A DNA stretch of 64,000 nucleotides from Clostridia bacterium (lineage in GTDB: Bacteria; Bacillota; Clostridia; Christensenellales; Aristaeellaceae): positions 1 through 64,000 of the forward strand of contig JAFQOD010000072.1 in NCBI GenBank assembly GCA_017395685.1. The letters are read 5' to 3'. The notes beneath the pieces are model-generated. The model ran no database searches, was not told the origin of the DNA, and saw nothing but the letters and a program-made list of their open reading frames with translations. Made by a program: the position numbers and the translations under genes. Position 1 is the stretch's first letter, and every line of letters starts with the position of its first letter. This document shows, piece by piece, positions 59,478 to 64,000 of the stretch.

Positions 59478-60116
59478 ATGGGCGATATAGTTTCTATCGA
59501 TTTCAAAAGCGACGTACACCTAAGCAGAGATTATTCAGAAATACAGAAGAGGGATACAAAAATGAAAGAATTAATTAAGAATGCTTTTGTTCCGGGTAAT
59601 CCGGAATTGTCGGCTGCAAAAATCCGTGCTTTATATGGTAAGACTTGCTTGGATTTTCCAGTTGTAGATTTCGTAAAGCGCCTTGGAATCGAGTATGTAG
59701 CTATTGATTTTTCTAAAGTGCAGACAACTAAAGTAGCCGACAATAGAATTAATGGTTATTTAGGATTATATGCTGATCGCGCCCAACCTCCGCGAATTGT
59801 TGTTAGTGAAAACGAATCAATTGGGCATCAAAACTGGACTACAGCTCACGAATTATGGCATTATATGAACCATAATGATCCAGTAAGTAAAGATGTCTAT
59901 TATACTGAAAATGCAGATGACTATGGCGGTAAAAGTTCTAATGATGAAGAAAACAACGCAAATCTCTTTGCAGCAGCACTTTTAATGCCTGAACAAGCGT
60001 TTACAGTTGCTTACAAAAATTCTTTGCGTTTAGGCCGTAAAAAGAGAGTCGCCGAATTATTTCAGGTTTCTGAAACAGCTGTACAAATGCGTGCCAATAC
60101 ATTAGGTTTGGCATAA
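59478..60116 (+). CDS. ImmA/IrrE-family metallopeptidase
   Basis: 212 residues from the ATG at 59478 (AAAGGAG 10 bases upstream). The zinc motif HELWHYMNH (H-E-x-x-H) lies in WTTAHELWHYM, followed by the third ligand region EENNANLFAAALLMPEQ, the standard DUF955 pattern (NxxAAxLLMP). ImmA cuts the repressor ImmR to derepress the excision of ICEBs1; IrrE acts on DdrO. The C-terminus has LFQVSETAVQMRANTLG as in the family. Here no ImmR-type XRE repressor is seen directly beside it within the window. Its place next to the recombinase suggests control of excision. Confidence 0.9.
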   Translation: MGDIVSIDFKSDVHLSRDYSEIQKRDTKMKELIKNAFVPGNPELSAAKIRALYGKTCLDFPVVDFVKRLGIEYVAIDFSKVQTTKVADNRINGYLGLYADRAQPPRIVVSENESIGHQNWTTAHELWHYMNHNDPVSKDVYYTENADDYGGKSSNDEENNANLFAAALLMPEQAFTVAYKNSLRLGRKKRVAELFQVSETAVQMRANTLGLA

Positions 60117-60131
60117 GAAAGTAGGAGAAAT

Positions 60132-60785
60132 ATGGTTATGCCTGCTGATAAAGATAGATCTCACAATAAGAAATTCGAATGGAACAAACATTTTTTCATT
60201 CGGATAAAGAATTTTTTCAAAGGTGAGCTAAATCTGCTTGATATATGCAGCAGGCATACCCGACGAACGATTTGGTTTAATTTTTGTGCGAAAATAATTT
60301 ATTTTTGCGTTTCCGGATATGTGTTATGGTTAGTCATCAATAAACTGTTTCTTGTTATAGATGCAAGTATCCCAGGAAAGACTGAAAGATTCATTTATAC
60401 ATTACTGGATAAAGAAGTACCTTTAGCATCATATGCCGCTCTATTTACTGCCCTGACTTCTTTTATCGCAAGCATCATCGTTATTCCAGTAACCATTACA
60501 CAGTATCTCTTTAATCGACAAGAGGACAGTTTTATTGTCCAGATTCTTAAGTTTTCTGCTGAGCATAATGAAGAGGTAAGAAAAGAAGCCTTCGAGGTTC
60601 AAGAACGAACTGACAAGACAGTTGCTTCACGGGAAGCCACTATGGAGGATGCCGCGAAAGCAATGCAGACTCAGGGTCAAGAAGATACTTTCTCCACGGC
60701 CTCCCAGAATCCTAAGTTTGATAAAGATTCTACCACTGTTCCGCCTGAAGATGATAATGACGCACCCCTTCATAACTCTCAATAA
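60132..60785 (+). CDS. Two-helix membrane protein of the element, unknown function
   Basis: 217 residues. A basic N-terminus (about 40 residues) precedes hydrophobic segments near 47-75 (WFNFCAKIIYFCVSGYVLWLVI) and 97-122 (YAALFTALTSFIASIIVIPVTI); the rest is polar and acidic, with a Glu/Lys-rich coiled stretch and a Pro/Asp-rich end. It follows the ImmA gene after 15 bases and is probably co-transcribed. Two ATGs (60132, 60138) are possible. No family was recognised; a partner of ImmA or a superinfection function would be a guess. Confidence 0.65.
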   Translation: MVMPADKDRSHNKKFEWNKHFFIRIKNFFKGELNLLDICSRHTRRTIWFNFCAKIIYFCVSGYVLWLVINKLFLVIDASIPGKTERFIYTLLDKEVPLASYAALFTALTSFIASIIVIPVTITQYLFNRQEDSFIVQILKFSAEHNEEVRKEAFEVQERTDKTVASREATMEDAAKAMQTQGQEDTFSTASQNPKFDKDSTTVPPEDDNDAPLHNSQ

Positions 60786-60794
60786 GTGTATCAC

Positions 60795-60828
60795 GTGCTC
60801 TCGTAGCAAGCTTATTTGTTGCGAGAGC
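60795..60828 (+). terminator. Terminator-like hairpin after the membrane protein gene
   Basis: GCTCTCG..CAA pairs with TTG..CGAGAGC and is followed by ATAGTTCTATTT. The T run is imperfect. Confidence 0.5.
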
Positions 60829-60853
60829 ATAGTTCTATTTCTGGGAAAGAAGT

Positions 60854-60979
60854 ATGACTGCACCACACGCTATTAGCAAAGAACATAGGATGGCATCATC
60901 CTCTCAGGAACGCATTGCCGAACTGGATGCACTTGCAGTTCAGCACGAACAGGAAACCGCTCAGAAAAAAGACATGTAA
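60854..60979 (+). CDS. Possible 41-residue protein or gene fragment
   Basis: A short open frame MTAPHAISKEHRM to HEQETAQKKDM with regular helical pattern (ERIAELDALAVQHEQETAQK). There is only a weak GAAAG before the ATG. The composition looks like the tail of a longer mobile-element gene, so it may be a remnant. The rest of 60786-61094 shows nothing else convincing. Confidence 0.3.
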   Translation: MTAPHAISKEHRMASSSQERIAELDALAVQHEQETAQKKDM

Positions 60980-61094
60980 GCTATTCTATTGAAGATCAGC
61001 CGGCAAAATAATGTAGGATGTTTTGCTGGCATAGGCTTCTTATTCCCAAACGCGAAATTTTAGTATCAGAGTGAAAAAATAGGAAAGATCTAAT

Positions 61095-61805
61095 TTACAG
61101 CTTGCCCTCCAAATAATCTAACTTACTTTCGTTCAACCGTTTCTTTCGCTCCTGCCATTGAGGCATATGCTGATCCAAAATCGAAACAAAATCTGGACCG
61201 TGGTTCTTTACCTTCAAGTGTGCCAACTCATGCAGAATCACGTATTCAAGACACTCTATCGGCTTCTTTGCTAATTGCAGATTCAGCCAAATCTTTCGGG
61301 TGTTGGTGTTGCAGGTTCCCCATTTTGTGGTCATGTATTTGCTTTGCCAGCCACTGCAATGAAGGCCTGTAATCTTTTCCCATTTGGGAAGATACTTTCC
61401 GACCTCACTCTTCAATCGCTCGCGATACCACTCGTTGACAAATGCCTCGCGCTGTTTTGCTGTGCTTTCCTTGCGGACTGTCAGGATCGCTTTGTCACCT
61501 GAGAACACAAGAGAGTTTCCTTTGTAGCTATACTCGACCTGAAGAAAATACTGTTTGCCCCAAACGTACAGAGTCTCACCCGAAACATACTGTCGTTCAC
61601 TTTGGCGGGGCTGCAATTGGAATTTCTCCTGCTGCTTTTTGATCCAGCCAAGCTTTGTCCGAACAAACATCACAATTGCTTCATCCGTAAGCTGCACAGG
61701 TGCTGATACACGAACCCGGCCATCCGGCGGAAGCACAGCAAGATGCATATTCTTAATGCTTTTCCTGACAACTTCCACATGAATATTAGAAACAACTATC
61801 TGCAT
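61095..61805 (-). CDS. YgjP-type (DUF45) zinc metallopeptidase
   Basis: 236 residues. The zinc motif HELAHLKVKNHGPDF (H-E-x-x-H and the third His) is preceded by WGTCNTNTRKIWLNLQLAKKP and CLEYVILHE, the conserved blocks of the DUF45/YgjP family. Its start codon overlaps the hsdR stop by one base (TGATG), so the two are translationally coupled; this gene order occurs in other type I restriction loci. The role is unknown: it might process or degrade the restriction subunit to protect the host. Stop at 61095. Confidence 0.88.
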   Translation of the reverse strand: MQIVVSNIHVEVVRKSIKNMHLAVLPPDGRVRVSAPVQLTDEAIVMFVRTKLGWIKKQQEKFQLQPRQSERQYVSGETLYVWGKQYFLQVEYSYKGNSLVFSGDKAILTVRKESTAKQREAFVNEWYRERLKSEVGKYLPKWEKITGLHCSGWQSKYMTTKWGTCNTNTRKIWLNLQLAKKPIECLEYVILHELAHLKVKNHGPDFVSILDQHMPQWQERKKRLNESKLDYLEGKL

Positions 61806-64000
61806 CAGTACTCCTCTTGCTCCACAACGATTTGATAAATCCGCTCAACTTCACTATCATCATTCAAAAGCTGATAGAGCGCTCGTTTGATTTTGTTTGC
61901 CTTAACCGGATTGTTCCGGAATCCATCAAGCCGCACTTTAACAATTGCTTTATGAAGCTTCAATGCAGTCGCTTCATCTTCTCCACAGTTATCATAGAGT
62001 GCCCGAAGCGCACCATTGGAACGTATGCTGTCAGGATATTTAGTGTTTTTCTCGGGATTGGCAACATTTTTCGCCAGTTCCATATAGGTATCCAGCAGTT
62101 GTCCATAGGCAATCACCCCGCGACGGCGGTCAAGGATTAACTGCTCCAAGATCGACGACATTTTTGCGTAATATGCAGGGTTAATGACCATTCGTTCAAC
62201 AACCTTCTTGCGGATGTTGTTTTCAATGGCTTCTGCTGCACTTTCCTGTTCGCTCTTTTGTTCACTCTTCAGCTTATCTTCTTGAGTGATAATAAAATCA
62301 AGCAGGGTGAAATCTTCCATACTTCCGATTTGCTGAGACTCCGCAGCTGATATGTAGTTGTCGATCAAATACCGCATACCCGGTTCGTAGGCTTTCAAAT
62401 CGATAAAGTCACCGCTGGCTCTGCCGATGGTATCACGCAGGGTTGCATAGAACGCAACCTTTTGGTCCAATGCACTTTGCTCGGAAGCAGTATATCCCAA
62501 ATCCGTCATGCGAGGTTTCAACTCCGCATAGGCACGAATCAAACGGCTGACAAGCTTATACAGTTTTTCTCTAATGCGTGCAAAAGCTTCATCTTGATCT
62601 TCGTCATGACCACTTTCACCGCAGAAATAGTGAATGTAATTGAGTTCCTCTCTGGGCAGCTCAACGCCTTCACAAAGCTCGTCCAGTTCCTCCAAAGTAT
62701 CTACAAAATACTTTTTCGCTTCCGCAGCTCTGTCTTTCAGAAGTCCCTCTACATCCTCGTCATCAAAGCTTTCGAAGGCACCGGCGGTATATTTGTTCAT
62801 GGCATCTGCCAAGTCCCCGAACAGTTCCTTGTAATCAACAATATAGCCAAAGTCTTTGCTCTCACCGTCCAGACGGTTCACTCGACAAATCGCCTGAAAC
62901 AGGCCATGGTCATGCATTGCTTTGTCGATGTAAAGGTAGGTGCAGCTGGGCGCATCAAAGCCGGTAAGCAATTTGTCAACCACGATCAGAAGCTTCATGT
63001 TTGCAGGCTCATCTACAAATTTTCGCTTTGCTTCTGTTTCAAACGCTTCAACCTTTTTTGCAATCTGCATCTTATCCTCTGACGGGTCAACACCTATCAT
63101 CTTCAGATAAGTACTGTATTTCTCAAATGTTTCGGTTTCCTCCTCATCACTGACGGTATCCGTCCGCAAATCTCCGGCTTGCGGGGTATAGGACGAAATG
63201 ATCGCACATTTCCGGAAGCCCTTGCTTTGGAAAATCTCATAGTACCGGCATGCCGAATACACGGAACCGGCCACAAGGATAGCGTTTCCGTTTCCATCCA
63301 TCAGTCGTGCTTTAGTGGCAAAATCAAAGATGATATCATTGGCAATCTGCTCCAAACGGGAACGGGAAGAGAATATCTTCTGAAGATTACCCCAATATGC
63401 TTTGAGCTTTGCTTTTGCTCTGGGAGCCAAGCCAATGGTTTTTGCCTCGAACCATGCGTCAATTCTGTCTTGAGAGGTAATATCCTGCGGCACATCTCTG
63501 GCCTCATACCGCAAATCCAGCACCACGCCATCCCGGACACCTTCGTTAAACTTGTAGGTGTGAATGTAACCGCCGAAGGTTTCCAGACTGGTCTTTTTGT
63601 CCTTTTTCAAAAGTGGGGTGCCCGTAAAACCAATAAAAATAGCATCTGGAAGGATAACCTTCATAGCCTCATGGAGTTTGCCGGATTGAGTGCGGTGACA
63701 CTCATCCACAAATACAACGATATCACCCTTTGCAGAAAAATCCTTGGGCAATGCGCTTTTCAGATCTTCAATGTATTTTTCGTAATCTGTTTCCGAGCTA
63801 TCTCCGCCGCGCTTTCCAAATTTATGTACCAGCGAACACAGCAGGCGATCATCAAAAGCATTCAGACGTTCAAGCAGATCTCTACCACTTTTGGTGCGGA
63901 CGATATTCTCATCCACGCCCTTATAGTTCTTTTCAATCTGCTCATCCAATTCTTCTCGGTCGGTAACGACCAATACACGGGCGTTGGAATTATTCGCCAT
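61805..64000 (-). CDS. hsdR: Type I restriction enzyme HsdR, C-terminal part (cut by window edge)
   Basis: 731 residues visible; the gene continues beyond 64000 since the first visible codon is an internal Met. It reads RVLVVTDREELDEQIEKNYKG (helicase motif Ia region), VVFVDECHRTQ (DECH box), IFIGFTGTPLL (motif III), then KLLIVVDKLLTGFDAPSCTYLYIDKAMHDHGLFQAICRVNR (motifs V-VI), followed by a helical C-terminal domain for complex assembly. HsdR cuts and translocates DNA in the HsdRMS complex. hsdM and hsdS should lie to the right. Coupled to the YgjP gene. Confidence 0.93.
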   Translation of the reverse strand: MANNSNARVLVVTDREELDEQIEKNYKGVDENIVRTKSGRDLLERLNAFDDRLLCSLVHKFGKRGGDSSETDYEKYIEDLKSALPKDFSAKGDIVVFVDECHRTQSGKLHEAMKVILPDAIFIGFTGTPLLKKDKKTSLETFGGYIHTYKFNEGVRDGVVLDLRYEARDVPQDITSQDRIDAWFEAKTIGLAPRAKAKLKAYWGNLQKIFSSRSRLEQIANDIIFDFATKARLMDGNGNAILVAGSVYSACRYYEIFQSKGFRKCAIISSYTPQAGDLRTDTVSDEEETETFEKYSTYLKMIGVDPSEDKMQIAKKVEAFETEAKRKFVDEPANMKLLIVVDKLLTGFDAPSCTYLYIDKAMHDHGLFQAICRVNRLDGESKDFGYIVDYKELFGDLADAMNKYTAGAFESFDDEDVEGLLKDRAAEAKKYFVDTLEELDELCEGVELPREELNYIHYFCGESGHDEDQDEAFARIREKLYKLVSRLIRAYAELKPRMTDLGYTASEQSALDQKVAFYATLRDTIGRASGDFIDLKAYEPGMRYLIDNYISAAESQQIGSMEDFTLLDFIITQEDKLKSEQKSEQESAAEAIENNIRKKVVERMVINPAYYAKMSSILEQLILDRRRGVIAYGQLLDTYMELAKNVANPEKNTKYPDSIRSNGALRALYDNCGEDEATALKLHKAIVKVRLDGFRNNPVKANKIKRALYQLLNDDSEVERIYQIVVEQEEY

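Noticed and set aside
59381-59578. Open frame of 65 codons overlapping the start of the ImmA gene
   Set aside because: It begins inside the attenuator-like hairpin and overlaps the well-supported ImmA reading frame.

Overview
The window reads as a chromosome segment of a GC-rich, spore-forming member of the Firmicutes (Clostridia-like). The evidence is a complete ctsR-mcsA-mcsB-clpC operon, a SpoVT sequence, a Gram-positive-type LexA box in front of uvrB, strong AGGAGG ribosome binding sites with many short genes, and several secreted proteins with near-identical lipobox-free signal peptides. Genus cannot be fixed from the sequence; a gut or rumen clostridium is an inference from the GH127 and CE15-like carbohydrate genes and glycogen phosphorylase.

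Layout. 1-320 holds the tail of an unidentified gene and then a row of six strong hairpins. 324-5200 carries secreted proteins of unknown role, a MazF-type toxin, an acetyltransferase and an EamA transporter. 5445-7734 is an AT-rich accessory patch (trypsin-like protease plus an intact IS3-family element) beside tRNA-Ser(GGA). 8101-20113 is core: a secreted repeat protein, galE, the ctsR operon with its CtsR box, glycogen phosphorylase, and two XRE regulators that share a set of CAACC-N3-GGTTG palindromes. 20170-26900 has a TIM-barrel isomerase, an HPr-like protein without the phospho-histidine, gltX and glnS, and a Na/Pi cotransporter behind a structured leader. 27064-34795 has three related secreted proteins, a fold-back repeat, an esterase and a secreted GH127 enzyme. 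34850-39242 is a minus-strand run murA, a membrane protein, ftsH and a TIGR04086-type membrane protein. 39491-47528 has SOS-type uvrB, a 107-bp tandem repeat, a radical SAM protein, an HtrA-like protease, an SH3 protein and an iron-sulfur aldo/keto reductase. 47636-56856 has two Gfo/Idh/MocA oxidoreductases, HAD and Nudix hydrolases, a ribosomal-protection-type GTPase fused to a Rae1/YacP-like nuclease, a CE15-like esterase behind an unlisted 52-residue protein, and DUF3343 beside a cysteine desulfurase.

From 56897 to the right edge the character changes. A large serine recombinase is joined in frame to residues that match SpoVT from about its 31st residue to its end, so an integrated element appears to sit inside spoVT. 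The element carries an ImmA/IrrE peptidase, a membrane protein, a YgjP-type metallopeptidase and a type I restriction subunit HsdR cut by the window edge. The other half of spoVT should lie beyond 64000. This interrupted sporulation gene is the most interesting object here; the GTPase-nuclease fusion is second.
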